64,000 nucleotides of DNA from JAKFFN01 sp036675025. Its GTDB lineage: Bacteria > Sumerlaeota > Sumerlaeia > Sumerlaeales > Sumerlaeaceae. The first letter of the stretch is position 1. Each line of letters starts with the position of its first letter. This document shows positions 25,134 to 34,268 of the stretch, piece after piece. The translations under genes and the position numbers were made by a program. Location: contig JAKFFN010000054.1 in the NCBI GenBank assembly GCA_036675025.1, positions 12,694 to 76,693 on the forward strand, read 5' to 3'. The notes under the pieces are model-generated. The model did no database searches. It saw only the letters and a list, made by a program, of their open reading frames with translations, and was not told the origin of the DNA.

Positions 25134-26813
25134 ATGCGCTACTTACCCGGAATTCTTTTCATTGTAATGGCAATAGGCGCCCAGGCCTCCCCGCTGAACT
25201 TTCCGCCGCTGAATGTTGCGGCGGTGGATCCTTTGATCAAAGTCTTTCGCGATGATGTGGTCGCAGGAGAACCGGCAGCCCACTCAGATTCCGCCCGCGG
25301 CGAGCATGCCAGCTTCCAGGTCGTTGTCACTTCGTGCCCTGTTGATTTAAAGAGCATCCGGTGCGAAGTAACGCCTTTCACGCGCGACGGCGGCAGCGAG
25401 TCGCTTCCGGTGAAAAGCGTGCGTTATGTCGGGCATGTCGGGTCCAGCATCTCGGGAAAAACGACAGCCAGCGATATTCTGCGGATTGCGCCGGCCATGT
25501 ATCCAGATCCCCTGCTGGAAGTTAATGACATTGATGTGGAGGCTGGGAGTAACCAGTCCATTTGGATTTCGGTCAAGGTGCCAGAGAATGCACAGCCGGG
25601 CGATTACCATGCGACTTCCACAGTGACTGCGCGGCTGTTTGGCGTGGATACCAGCGCCACCCTTCCGTTGTCACTCCGGGTGTATCCGGCGACGATAACG
25701 GATACGCGGCTTAACGTGACGCTGTGGTACCAGATGTATGACCACCATGACTGGAAGATGCCGGAGCGCTACACCGACGCCTGGTATGATGTCATCCGGG
25801 GTTACGTGAAAAGCATGGTGGAGCACCGGGAGAACTGGGGCTGGATTGAAACGCTGGAAGCGATGAAATTCAGCCGGGACAGCGCCGGCAAGCTCCAGGT
25901 GGATTTTACGTACTTCGATAAATGGATGCAGGTGCTGTTTGATGGAGGCCTGGAAAAAATTGAGGGGCAGCATTTCGCCTTTCGCACAAAAGGCTGGCTG
26001 TCGCCCTTCGGCGTAAGCGTGTATTCAGAGAAAGACGGCGAATGGAAAGCGGAAAAAATGGCGCCGGATTCTGCCGAAGCGGAAGAATTCTACGCAGCCT
26101 ATTTCCCGGCCTTCCAGGCGCACCTGGAAGAAAAGGGCTGGTTGGACAAATACGTTCAGCATGTGGCCGACGAACCGCTTGATAAGAATGTGGACAGTTA
26201 CACTACGGCGGCCGCGCTCCTGAAGAAGTACGCACCGAAGATCCCGATCATGGAAGCCTGCCAGACCGAAAAGCTGGTTGGCACGGTGGACATCTGGATT
26301 CCGCAGCTAGACCATTTTAAAAAGGGCGCAGACTTCTTTCAGCAGCGCATTGAAGCGGGCGACGAAGTCTGGTTCTATACCTGCATGTACCCGGCTGGTG
26401 AGTATGCAAACCGGTTTCTGGAATTGCCGCTGATAAAGACGCGGCTGCTCCATTGGATCAACTACCGATACGGCGCCACCGGTTACCTTCACTGGGGCTG
26501 GAACTACTGGTCGCCGCATCCGTGGGAAAACTCGGCCCGCTACAGCATGGCACAGCTTCCCGGGGGCGATGCAAATATTGTTTACCCGAAGCCGGGCGAG
26601 CCAGGCGTATGGAGCTCTATCCGATACGAAGCCATGCGTGACGGCATTGAAGATCACGAGTTGCTGAGCCAGCTTGGGGAGAAAGATGCCGCAGCCGCTC
26701 GCGAACTGGTAGTGCGGCATATCCATGACTTCGATAAGTATGAAACAGACGTGAAGGTTTTTAGACAGACGCGCCGGGAATTGCTGGAGAAGCTGTCTGA
26801 GATGGGCCAGTAG
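25134..26813 (+). CDS. Secreted DUF4091/GH123-like protein
   Basis: 559 residues from the ATG at 25134, chosen because it gives a signal peptide (YLPGILFIVMAIGAQAS). After a beta-sandwich domain, the C-terminal barrel has WGWNYWSPHPWENSAR and SIRYEAMRDGIEDHELL, the signature of DUF4091, which forms the catalytic-like barrel of GH123 beta-N-acetylgalactosaminidases and many uncharacterised secreted proteins. It is probably a periplasmic or surface glycoside hydrolase; the substrate is unknown. It is the only DUF4091 protein in the window and may belong to the same glycan-directed secretome as the rhamnosidase. Confidence 0.85.
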   Translation: MRYLPGILFIVMAIGAQASPLNFPPLNVAAVDPLIKVFRDDVVAGEPAAHSDSARGEHASFQVVVTSCPVDLKSIRCEVTPFTRDGGSESLPVKSVRYVGHVGSSISGKTTASDILRIAPAMYPDPLLEVNDIDVEAGSNQSIWISVKVPENAQPGDYHATSTVTARLFGVDTSATLPLSLRVYPATITDTRLNVTLWYQMYDHHDWKMPERYTDAWYDVIRGYVKSMVEHRENWGWIETLEAMKFSRDSAGKLQVDFTYFDKWMQVLFDGGLEKIEGQHFAFRTKGWLSPFGVSVYSEKDGEWKAEKMAPDSAEAEEFYAAYFPAFQAHLEEKGWLDKYVQHVADEPLDKNVDSYTTAAALLKKYAPKIPIMEACQTEKLVGTVDIWIPQLDHFKKGADFFQQRIEAGDEVWFYTCMYPAGEYANRFLELPLIKTRLLHWINYRYGATGYLHWGWNYWSPHPWENSARYSMAQLPGGDANIVYPKPGEPGVWSSIRYEAMRDGIEDHELLSQLGEKDAAAARELVVRHIHDFDKYETDVKVFRQTRRELLEKLSEMGQ

Positions 26814-26871
26814 CTAAATTACCGGCGAGCGCAAGCTCCGCAGTTCACGATTGACCGAAGGTGCTGTTACT

Positions 26872-26906
26872 AAAAAAAGCGCCGGAAGATCAAACCTTCC
26901 GGCGCT
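26872..26906 (-). terminator. Rho-independent terminator for the beta-helix gene
   Basis: Perfect 10-bp stem AGCGCCGGAA/TTCCGGCGCT with a 9-base loop and seven U on the minus strand. It lies just past the stop of the 26927-28555 gene and may also serve the plus strand weakly. Confidence 0.9.
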
Positions 26907-26926
26907 GATTGTTACCTGTTATAGTG

Positions 26927-28555
26927 CTACGGCTTTAACTGCTTTACGCGCTTATCATGCATCTCCACTACGTTGTTGAACTCGTTGCGGTATTCGGCAG
27001 TTTCTGAGTACAGCGCCCAGTCAGCCACGGATGACGTCGGGCCGATGTAGTCGGCGCCTCCGCCCAGGGGGCCGCCTGTGGAATTGGCGTTGGCATATTC
27101 CGGTGACTGGACATCCGCAAAATCAGAATTGGAAGGCAGATAGCCGGCCTGTATTCCTGCGAACTGCGGATCTACATTGGTTGTTGCCGTGCCGGTCACT
27201 GTGGCAGACGTGCCCAGGGAAAACGGATTTGTTGTGCGCAGGGCGTAAGTGCCAGTGGTTACAATTGCGGTGCCCGCCATGGAGAAGTTGTTTTCACCCG
27301 CCAGCGATATCACGTTGAAACCGTTGGTCGGAGCATCCACTTTGCCGGCAATGATGGTGTTTTCTGATACGATGTCGGTCACGGTGCCAGGTTCCATGCG
27401 GAAAACGTGGTAATTTGCAGCGGTGCGAGCACCAACAAGGGTGCTGTTTCTGAGAATTATCGTGCCTGTGGCCACATCGGTAGATGGCTTCTGCATCCAC
27501 AGTACGCGGCGGGGCGATGACCACATGATGATGTTATCCATAGTAAATCGTACATCACCAAAACCGGCATCAACGATGGCATCCTGGCTGATGCCTTCCA
27601 TGATCAAATCTGAGATATTGCGGAAGTTTGGGGCAGGGCCAGTGAAGGATAATGCTCTCGCAGCGTGCCCACGCATAACAGGGCGCTGGCCACCGGTTGC
27701 TTTAACTTCCACGTCGCCTGCGCAGTTAAGTCCATCCCATGCGAAGGAAATTCCGCACTCGCCCTCCACCCTGGTCAGTCGGAACAGTGGAGCGAAGTTC
27801 AGCGGGTCCGTACCATACTCGTTAACCATCCAGACACAGAAAGTAAATGGGTTAAAGGTGGATGCATCGACGTCGAAACGCAGGTGGGTAATTACCGTGT
27901 CTTTTACCAGCAGTTCTACACCCGCGCCTTCAAATCGGCCGGCAGTGCGGCCAAGAACAACACCATCGTCGCCCCATTGCACAATGTTCGGGTTGTAAGA
28001 AGCCTGGGTTGGGATAAGCTGGAGAACCTTGTTGGTTACGCCGTCAGTTACCAGCGGCTGGTCGTTGCCGTCATTGGGTGCAATAACGACCTGGTCCAGC
28101 GTGAGAAACAGGTTGTTGTTACCGTTCTCAATGGCGGTCTGCAGTTCCGTGGGCGGATTTTGCGCAGCGGGTGATTTCGTGGATTTTGCCGGGATGATAT
28201 TGAGATTGCGGAGCGTGACCGACCCGCTGGTGATTGTTGACGGCAGGTTGATAAAAATGCCGCCATTGCTCAATGTTCCATTAGTGTTAGCGAGAACAGC
28301 CAGGGTCGCGCTCGACGCCGTGCACTCGATGGTGACCGGCACTTCAATGTTAAAAACTTCTTCGTAAACGCTGGTATCGGTAATCTGGACCAGGTTCGCT
28401 GCGCCGGAGTCCGGATCGGTTGTAAAGTGGGCAAGCGCGGCAGCAATATTATTGTAAGTGCCTGAGCCCCCCTTATTGACAGTTACAGTCTGTGCGGAAA
28501 GACTGACCGGCAAAGCCAGCAGTGCCGCGAGACTCCCTACAAATGCTAGACGCAT
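26927..28555 (-). CDS. Secreted right-handed beta-helix-like protein
   Basis: 542 residues. Signal peptide (FVGSLAALLALPVSLSAQ) and mature start TVTVNKGGSGTYNNIAAAL, typical of pectin-lyase-fold proteins in which an opening strand carries GxGTYxxIxxAL. The rest is a series of short strands with many Asn, Gly and Thr (TSGSVTLRNLNIIPA, TVITHLRFDVDASTF, NPQFAGIQAGYLP) that would stack as helix turns. GAGGTGG precedes the ATG. It may be a surface or secreted carbohydrate-binding or lyase-like protein, but no catalytic residues can be named. Confidence 0.65.
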   Translation of the reverse strand: MRLAFVGSLAALLALPVSLSAQTVTVNKGGSGTYNNIAAALAHFTTDPDSGAANLVQITDTSVYEEVFNIEVPVTIECTASSATLAVLANTNGTLSNGGIFINLPSTITSGSVTLRNLNIIPAKSTKSPAAQNPPTELQTAIENGNNNLFLTLDQVVIAPNDGNDQPLVTDGVTNKVLQLIPTQASYNPNIVQWGDDGVVLGRTAGRFEGAGVELLVKDTVITHLRFDVDASTFNPFTFCVWMVNEYGTDPLNFAPLFRLTRVEGECGISFAWDGLNCAGDVEVKATGGQRPVMRGHAARALSFTGPAPNFRNISDLIMEGISQDAIVDAGFGDVRFTMDNIIMWSSPRRVLWMQKPSTDVATGTIILRNSTLVGARTAANYHVFRMEPGTVTDIVSENTIIAGKVDAPTNGFNVISLAGENNFSMAGTAIVTTGTYALRTTNPFSLGTSATVTGTATTNVDPQFAGIQAGYLPSNSDFADVQSPEYANANSTGGPLGGGADYIGPTSSVADWALYSETAEYRNEFNNVVEMHDKRVKQLKP

Positions 28556-28589
28556 TGACCACCTCGTAGTAAATTAGGATACTATTAAC

Positions 28590-28619
28590 TTTATGGATGT
28601 ATTAAATCTTGGGAGTCAA
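28590..28619 (-). promoter_or_regulatory. Candidate promoter of the beta-helix gene
   Basis: On the minus strand TTGACT (28619-28614) and CATAAA (28595-28590) are 18 bases apart, within an AT-rich gap between hemC and the beta-helix start. Match to a sigma-70 promoter is moderate. Confidence 0.3.
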
Positions 28620-28638
28620 GGTTAACGCGAGTTAAAAC

Positions 28639-29556
28639 TCAAATAATTTTTAGGCTTCCCTGCTGCTCCAGGTCCTGTGCGGCTAACTCTGCCAGATTGA
28701 GGGCATCGGCCGCAGGACTGCTGTGCCGGGACCGTAAATGAACCCGACCATCCGGAGAGCAGACGGCCCCTCGAAACGTTGCCCGGCCGCTTTCTACTTC
28801 CAGCAAACACCCCGCAGCTGTATAGCATGTAGCGCCAATCAGCTGGCTGAATTTGCGTTCCGTCTCCGCCTGTAGGCGGCATTCCGAACTGTCAATTGCT
28901 CTCCAGTGATCTGCCCAGGGGCTGTTAATGGTCGATTGAACAACGACTATCCCCTGTCCAGGCGCCGAAACAAATTCTTCCGGTGTAAAAACCTGCGTGA
29001 TGTGATGCTCCAGGCCGAGGCGGCACAGACCGGCCGCCGCCATAATTATGGCGTCAAACTCGCCGTCCATCAGCTTGCGGATTCGGGTCTCCACATTGCC
29101 GCGAACGCCGCAGACCTTCAGGTCGGGCCGGAGTGACAGCAGCTGCGCCTGCCTGCGCGGCGCGCCGGTGGCGACTACGCTACCTGGTGGCAGATCCTCA
29201 AGTCGCTGGCCATCGCGGGTCAGCAAAACATCCGCAGGATTTTCCCGCTCAGGAAACGCAACAAGCTCGAGGCCTGCTGTCACTTCATCTACTGGAACAT
29301 CTTTCAGGCTGTGAACCGCCGCATCAGCGCGCCCATCAAGCACGGCCTGCTCTACCTCTTTTACAAACAGACCTTTATCGCCGCCAAGTTCCTGCAGCGG
29401 GCGATCCTGTATACGGTCCGGCTTTGTACTGATGATTACCGGCTCCACCTTCACCTGCGGGTCATACGCAGTCAGTAGCGCAGCTATACGATTTGTCTGC
29501 CAAAGCGCGAGGTTACTGCCGCGGGTTGCAAGTCGGATCAATTGTGAGTCAGCCAT
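28639..29556 (-). CDS. hemC: Porphobilinogen deaminase (hydroxymethylbilane synthase)
   Basis: 305 residues from the ATG at 29556, at the family start MADSQLIRLATRGSNLALWQ. It makes linear hydroxymethylbilane from four porphobilinogens in haem synthesis. HSLKDVP (catalytic Asp86), GNVETRIRKL and AAAGLCRLGL are conserved, and Cys244 is in the place of the dipyrromethane-cofactor cysteine (GATCYTAAGC). Several conserved blocks are changed: the usual SSLRRQAQ is TGAPRRQAQ (131-138), GQG is followed by VVVQ, and the usual CQVP is CYTA. Its alone-standing position away from other hem genes is notable. It is still clearly a HemC. Confidence 0.88.
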   Translation of the reverse strand: MADSQLIRLATRGSNLALWQTNRIAALLTAYDPQVKVEPVIISTKPDRIQDRPLQELGGDKGLFVKEVEQAVLDGRADAAVHSLKDVPVDEVTAGLELVAFPERENPADVLLTRDGQRLEDLPPGSVVATGAPRRQAQLLSLRPDLKVCGVRGNVETRIRKLMDGEFDAIIMAAAGLCRLGLEHHITQVFTPEEFVSAPGQGIVVVQSTINSPWADHWRAIDSSECRLQAETERKFSQLIGATCYTAAGCLLEVESGRATFRGAVCSPDGRVHLRSRHSSPAADALNLAELAAQDLEQQGSLKII

Positions 29557-29751
29557 GCCTTGATCATGCAACACGGCGCGCATTTTGTTTACCTGCTCAA
29601 TTGTGCAAAGTGCAGATAGAATCTCTTGCATTCCCAAACATGACTTTATCTGTTTAGAAGGGATTTGGACGTCCCGGATGGTCTCTGCGATAGTCTCTGT
29701 CTTGCTGCATGCATGTTTTTTATCCCAAATATCAGGATGGTCTCACTGCCT

Positions 29752-31329
29752 ATGAAACTGGCAAAATGGCTGCACATTGTTCCTGTTGCTGCGCTGGCTG
29801 GCGCGGCACTGTTAGCTCCCGTCAATGCCGGCGCCCAAGGCGCCGGTGCTACGGCTATACCTGATGCGCCGCGCGAACTCCGCGCGGCCTGGGTTTCCAC
29901 CGTCTATAACGGGAACTGGCCCAGCCGAAAAGGATTGCCGGTTCAGCAGCAACAGCAGGAACTGATCGCCATTATGGATCGGGCCAAGGAACTGAACCTG
30001 AACGCCATTGTGTTCCAGGTGCGGCCAGGCGCTGACGCCATGTACGACAGCAAACTTGAGCCCTGGTCTGAGTTTCTGACAGGCGCGCAGGGGCAGGCCC
30101 CACAGCCGTATTATGATCCGCTGCAGTTTGCCGTGCAGGAAGCGCATCGGCGCGGCCTGCAGCTTCACGCGTGGTTCAATCCCTACCGCGCAGCCACGCG
30201 CCTCAGCGGCAGCTTTGCTTCGAACCATGTTTCCAACACAATGCCCCAGGCCACAAAGCGCCTGGATACGCTGATGTGGCTGGATCCGGGTAACAAACAG
30301 GCACAAGACCATACGCTGTCTGTCATCATGGACGTGGTTCGCCGTTACGACGTCGATGGTGTACAGTTTGATGATTATTTCTACCCCTATGCCAGCTACG
30401 TTGAAAAGATGGGCGGTTTTCCGGATGATGATACCTGGAGCCAGTACCAGTCTGGCGGCGGCAAGCTGAGCCAGGGCGACTGGCGCCGCGAAAATGTCAA
30501 CACGCTCATGCGGCGGGTCTATGAATCTGTTAAGCAGACCAAGCCGCGGGTTTACTTTGGCATCGCACCGTTTGGCATCTGGCGCCCGGGCAACCCTGAA
30601 GGCATTGTTGGTATGGACCCCTATGAACAGCTCTACGCTGACAGCAAACGCTGGCTGAACGAGGGCTGGCTGGATTACATTTCGCCGCAGCTTTACTGGG
30701 ACCTGAGCAAGGAAAAGCAAAGTTATCCCAAACTGCTGAACTGGTGGGTGGAGCAGAATACCCGCAAGCGGCACGTATGGCCGGGCATTAGTATTTCCGG
30801 AGTTGGTAACGGTTTTCCCACCGACGATATTATCAAGCGCATTGAAATCACCCGTAAGCAGCCGGGCGCCACTGGCATTATCTATTTCAGCATGAAGCCG
30901 CTGATGGAAAACCAGGCTGGAATTAATGACGCGCTGAAGAAGCAAGCTTATCAGACGCCCGCCCTTGTTCCGCCCAGCCCCTGGATGGACAACCAGGCGC
31001 CTGCGCCGCCCACGGCTACTGTGGGGCGCGACATTGCGACAGGCGGCATGTCGGTTCGGTGGACCGCTCCGCGTGAAGCTGATGCGTTCCTGGTTTGCGT
31101 GTATGCGCGGGTGAAGAACGCCTGGCGCTTTGATGTGGTGCCTGCCTCAGCGGGCGGGTATAACTTCCCGGCGAGCGGTGCAATTCCTGACGCTGTGGTT
31201 GTTTCTACCGTGGACCGTACTGGAAATGAAAGCCAGAAGCAGCAGGTTGCACTCAGCGGCGGCGGGGCAAGTGGTGGCATCAACATTCCGGCCCCGGTTA
31301 CTGCCCCTGCGTTGCCTTACAATATGTAA
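29752..31329 (+). CDS. Secreted GHL10-type glycosyl hydrolase (DUF187 family)
   Basis: 525 residues from the ATG at 29752 (ATG at 29737 is also possible). Signal peptide (HIVPVAALAGAALLAPVNAGAQ) and a TIM-barrel domain starting ELRAAWVSTVYNGNWPS, with LNAIVFQVRPGADAMY, LHAWFNPYRA, VDGVQFDDYFYP and WLDYISPQLYWD, all hallmarks of the GHL10 family PF02638. A C-terminal fibronectin-like domain (about 440-525) includes VRWTAPREADAFLVCVYAR. Members are thought to cut peptidoglycan or exopolysaccharide glycans, but few are characterised. It is divergent from hemC. A paralogue lies at 54664. Confidence 0.9.
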   Translation: MKLAKWLHIVPVAALAGAALLAPVNAGAQGAGATAIPDAPRELRAAWVSTVYNGNWPSRKGLPVQQQQQELIAIMDRAKELNLNAIVFQVRPGADAMYDSKLEPWSEFLTGAQGQAPQPYYDPLQFAVQEAHRRGLQLHAWFNPYRAATRLSGSFASNHVSNTMPQATKRLDTLMWLDPGNKQAQDHTLSVIMDVVRRYDVDGVQFDDYFYPYASYVEKMGGFPDDDTWSQYQSGGGKLSQGDWRRENVNTLMRRVYESVKQTKPRVYFGIAPFGIWRPGNPEGIVGMDPYEQLYADSKRWLNEGWLDYISPQLYWDLSKEKQSYPKLLNWWVEQNTRKRHVWPGISISGVGNGFPTDDIIKRIEITRKQPGATGIIYFSMKPLMENQAGINDALKKQAYQTPALVPPSPWMDNQAPAPPTATVGRDIATGGMSVRWTAPREADAFLVCVYARVKNAWRFDVVPASAGGYNFPASGAIPDAVVVSTVDRTGNESQKQQVALSGGGASGGINIPAPVTAPALPYNM

Positions 31330-31435
31330 TCAGCTGGGCAGGTCGCGCCGAAGCATTTTAAACCAGGTGCGCGAATGGCCTGGCGCTGGCGCAGGTTCAA
31401 GGTAATCAAATTTAGCATACAGGTGCATTAGAACT

Positions 31436-32566
31436 ATGGCTCTCCATATCGATCCTCGCGACCAGAAACTGGCGCGTATGCTCGTTTCCTATTCCGTAAA
31501 AGCGAAACCGGGTGACCTGGTGTTTATCCAGGTCTCAGGCGATGACGCGCTTTCACTGGCTGCGGCCTGCGTTGAGGAGACGGCGCGCGTCGGGGCGGCC
31601 CCGTACCTGCATGTTGTGGATGCGGAAATCCAGCGCCGTTTTTTGCGCACGGCTGACGAAAAAGTTTTCAAGCGCCTGGCGCAGCTGGAACTCAAACAGA
31701 TGAAAGATGCCGACTGTTTCATCGGGATTCGCGGCTCGCAAAACATCTTTGAGCTGAGTGACGTGCCCCGCCAACAGATGGAATCCTACACGAGAAACGT
31801 GGTGAAACCGGTGCACCTGGAAGAGCGTGTAAAGCGGACTCGATGGGTGGTCCTTCGCTACCCGAACGAAAGCATGGCCCAGATGAGCGGGTCGAGTACG
31901 GAGAGTTTTAAGGATTTCTATTACGGCGTATGCCTGGTAGATTATCAGAAGATGGCGCGGGACGTGAAACCGCTGCAGAAGTTGATGGATAAAACGGACC
32001 GCGTACACCTGAAGGGTCCGGGTACCGACCTGGAGTTTTCCATAAAAGGTATCCCATCTATCCCCTGCTGCGGCGAAATGAACGTGCCGGACGGCGAATG
32101 CTTTACTGCTCCAGTGAAGACCAGCGTAAATGGCACCGTTGCCTTTAATGCGCCCACTGTATGGCAGGGCAGTCCTTTTGATGGCGTACGGCTGCGGTTT
32201 GAGAAGGGCAAAGTGGTAGAGGCGACGGCGGCTGATGCCGCGCAGACCAGGAAACTCAACGAAGTGCTGGACCAGGACCCTGGCGCGCGCTACCTTGGCG
32301 AGTTTTCCATCGCGTTTAACCCGAAGGTTCTCCACCCGATGCGCGACATTCTGTTTGATGAAAAGATCGCTGGCAGCTTCCATATGGCCCTAGGCCAGGC
32401 ATACGATGAAGCCAGCAATGGCAACAAAAGCGCTGTTCACTGGGACATGGTCTGCATACAGCGTCCGGATTATGGCGGCGGAGAGATCTGGTTCGACGGT
32501 AAACTCATCCGCAAAAACGGCAAGTTTCTGCCAAAAGAACTGGCCGCGCTAAATAGCCGCAAGTAA
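31436..32566 (+). CDS. M29 family metallo-aminopeptidase
   Basis: 376 residues, typical of the AmpS/PepS/aminopeptidase T family. The metal-binding glutamates are in GEMNVPDGE and YLGEFSIAFN, and the histidine sites in GSFHMALGQAY and AVHWDMVC, as in family M29. It is a cytosolic enzyme that removes N-terminal residues from peptides. The start follows a 106-base gap after the GHL10 gene; no strong ribosome site is obvious. Confidence 0.9.
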   Translation: MALHIDPRDQKLARMLVSYSVKAKPGDLVFIQVSGDDALSLAAACVEETARVGAAPYLHVVDAEIQRRFLRTADEKVFKRLAQLELKQMKDADCFIGIRGSQNIFELSDVPRQQMESYTRNVVKPVHLEERVKRTRWVVLRYPNESMAQMSGSSTESFKDFYYGVCLVDYQKMARDVKPLQKLMDKTDRVHLKGPGTDLEFSIKGIPSIPCCGEMNVPDGECFTAPVKTSVNGTVAFNAPTVWQGSPFDGVRLRFEKGKVVEATAADAAQTRKLNEVLDQDPGARYLGEFSIAFNPKVLHPMRDILFDEKIAGSFHMALGQAYDEASNGNKSAVHWDMVCIQRPDYGGGEIWFDGKLIRKNGKFLPKELAALNSRK

Positions 32567-32571
32567 GCCTT

Positions 32572-32595
32572 AGCGCCGGGCAAGACCCCGGCGCT
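32572..32595. terminator. Bidirectional hairpin between convergent genes, no U-tract
   Basis: Perfect 9-bp stem AGCGCCGGG/CCCGGCGCT with a 6-base loop, lying between the M29 stop and the stop of the minus-strand repeat protein. No T-run on either side, so termination is likely but inefficient or factor-assisted. Confidence 0.5.
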
Positions 32596-32601
32596 CCCTA
32601 A

Positions 32602-33057
32602 TTACCGCTGCGAGTTTCTCGGCCTGCGGGTCCTGGAGTTGTCGTCTGTTGTCGTTGCCTCCCGGGTTCGGCCACTTCTGCGCCCACGTCTGGACAGATT
32701 TTCAGACTCCGACGATGAACCCGATTGCACAGAAAGCGAACCGGCTGCGGTTCCGGCAGTAGAACTGCCAGCGCCTATGCCTGAGGCCGCACTCCCGGCT
32801 GAGGGTTTTGTCGGCCCCATGCTACCGGCTGACGGTTTGACCAGTGTCATGCTACCGGCCTGCGGCTTACCTGACGAAACGCTGCCAGCACTTGGTTTTC
32901 CTATGGTTAGGCTTCCAGCGCGCGCCGGTGATGTCAAGCTGCCAGTCCTAACTGATGACTCCGCAGGTTCATTCTCCTGATCCTGGCCGCTAGCCGGGGC
33001 CGAGCCAAAGATCATCACAGCACCGAGCAACGCTGCTATTGTAAAGTTCCCGTTCAT
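32602..33057 (-). CDS. Secreted protein with decapeptide (KPSAGSM-type) repeats
   Basis: 151 residues. GAGAGGTG precedes the ATG. A signal peptide (TIAALLGAVMIFGSAPASG) is followed by about five 10-residue repeats with the consensus xxxKPSAGSM (residues about 43-92: KPSAGSVSSG, KPQAGSMTLV, KPSAGSMGPT and degenerate units). The C-terminus is Ser/Arg-rich and strongly basic (SRRGRRSGRTR). It has no recognised domain. A disordered, cell-envelope-binding or nucleic-acid-binding secreted protein is possible. Confidence 0.75.
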   Translation of the reverse strand: MNGNFTIAALLGAVMIFGSAPASGQDQENEPAESSVRTGSLTSPARAGSLTIGKPSAGSVSSGKPQAGSMTLVKPSAGSMGPTKPSAGSAASGIGAGSSTAGTAAGSLSVQSGSSSESENLSRRGRRSGRTREATTTDDNSRTRRPRNSQR

Positions 33058-33097
33058 TGAGCACCTCTCTCATTTATTGTAACAATTTCTGCGCCGT

Positions 33098-34183
33098 TTA
33101 TCGACCTCGGGGCCTTCTGGGCCGCGCCTGTCTCTTGCGCTCCATTTCTATCCGCTTTTCCTCAGCCTGCGCAACTTCCGCCTTCAACTGCACATAGTGC
33201 TCCAGCCGGTCCGGATCAAGGCGGTCGTCATCAATAGCCAGTTTTACCGCGCAACCGGGTTCATTTTCATGGCGACAATCGGTGAAACGGCATTCCAGTG
33301 CCAGTTCGCGGATATCATCAAAGGCCTCTTCCAGACCCTCCCGGTGATCCATGAGCGTAACTTCGCGCATGCCGGGGGTATCTATTACCAGCGCGCCATT
33401 GGGCAGTCGGATCAGTTCCCGATGAGTTGTCGTGTGGCGTCCCCGTTCGTCATTGCGTATTTCATTGACGCGCATGCGCTCTTCACCGAGCCAGCGGTTG
33501 ATAAGGGTAGACTTACCTACGCCACTGGATCCGAGGAGCGCTACCACAATTCCGGGTTTTAAATATCCATCCAGCTCAGCCAGCCCTTTCTGGGTAACCA
33601 CGCTTGTAGAATGTACCGGCGTATTCGGATCCAGGGCCTCGGCTTCCTCTACCATGCCCTCTTCGTCTTCGCCCGCAAGGTCGGCTTTAGTCAGGATAAT
33701 CACCGGCTGAGCGCCGCTTTCACCCGCCAATGCGAGATAGCGTTCCAGCCGGCGCGGGTTAAAGTCACGGTTCAGGCTGGTTACGACAAAAATGATATCC
33801 ATATTGGCCGCCACCACCTGCGTCTTGTGGGCGGTGCCGGCCATCTTTCGCCAGAACGACGACCGCCGCGGCAGAATTTCCTGCACAAGCCACGCCGCAC
33901 CCTGGGTCACGGGTCTACGCAGTGCCACCCAATCGCCTATGGCCGGCAGCCCGGCGCGCTCCTTCTTCTCCTGTAACCGCAAACGCCCGGCGGCCGAAAA
34001 GTCCATGGCGCCTTCGGCAGTCCATACAGTACCCAGACCCCCGTAGGATACAGCAATCAGACCCGGTTCCAGACCCTGCTCACGGAGCGGCGCAAACGCA
34101 GCTTCCCGCTCCGGAGTCCATCCCACAGCCGACAGATCAATGGGTTCTACGGAAGCCGTATTTTCCTGCAGAGAGTCACTCAT
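33098..34183 (-). CDS. rsgA: Ribosome small subunit biogenesis GTPase RsgA
   Basis: 361 residues from the ATG at 34183; the longer frame to 34285 would overlap moxR. An OB-fold N-terminus is followed by a circularly permuted GTPase with TKAD (G4), GSSGVGKST (G1) and DTPGMREV (G3), and a zinc finger with CRFTDCRHENEPGC. RsgA helps late 30S maturation in the cytoplasm. It lies 85 bases downstream of moxR in the same direction. The C-terminus ends in a basic RRPRGR tail. Confidence 0.95.
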   Translation of the reverse strand: MSDSLQENTASVEPIDLSAVGWTPEREAAFAPLREQGLEPGLIAVSYGGLGTVWTAEGAMDFSAAGRLRLQEKKERAGLPAIGDWVALRRPVTQGAAWLVQEILPRRSSFWRKMAGTAHKTQVVAANMDIIFVVTSLNRDFNPRRLERYLALAGESGAQPVIILTKADLAGEDEEGMVEEAEALDPNTPVHSTSVVTQKGLAELDGYLKPGIVVALLGSSGVGKSTLINRWLGEERMRVNEIRNDERGRHTTTHRELIRLPNGALVIDTPGMREVTLMDHREGLEEAFDDIRELALECRFTDCRHENEPGCAVKLAIDDDRLDPDRLEHYVQLKAEVAQAEEKRIEMERKRQARPRRPRGR

Positions 34184-34268
34184 ACAGGCTTTCTCAGGAC
34201 CCGCGCCTTTTCCCGCGATCCGGCTAACCGGGTCACGGGGACAAGATTTTGACCTGCAAACGCAGCTG

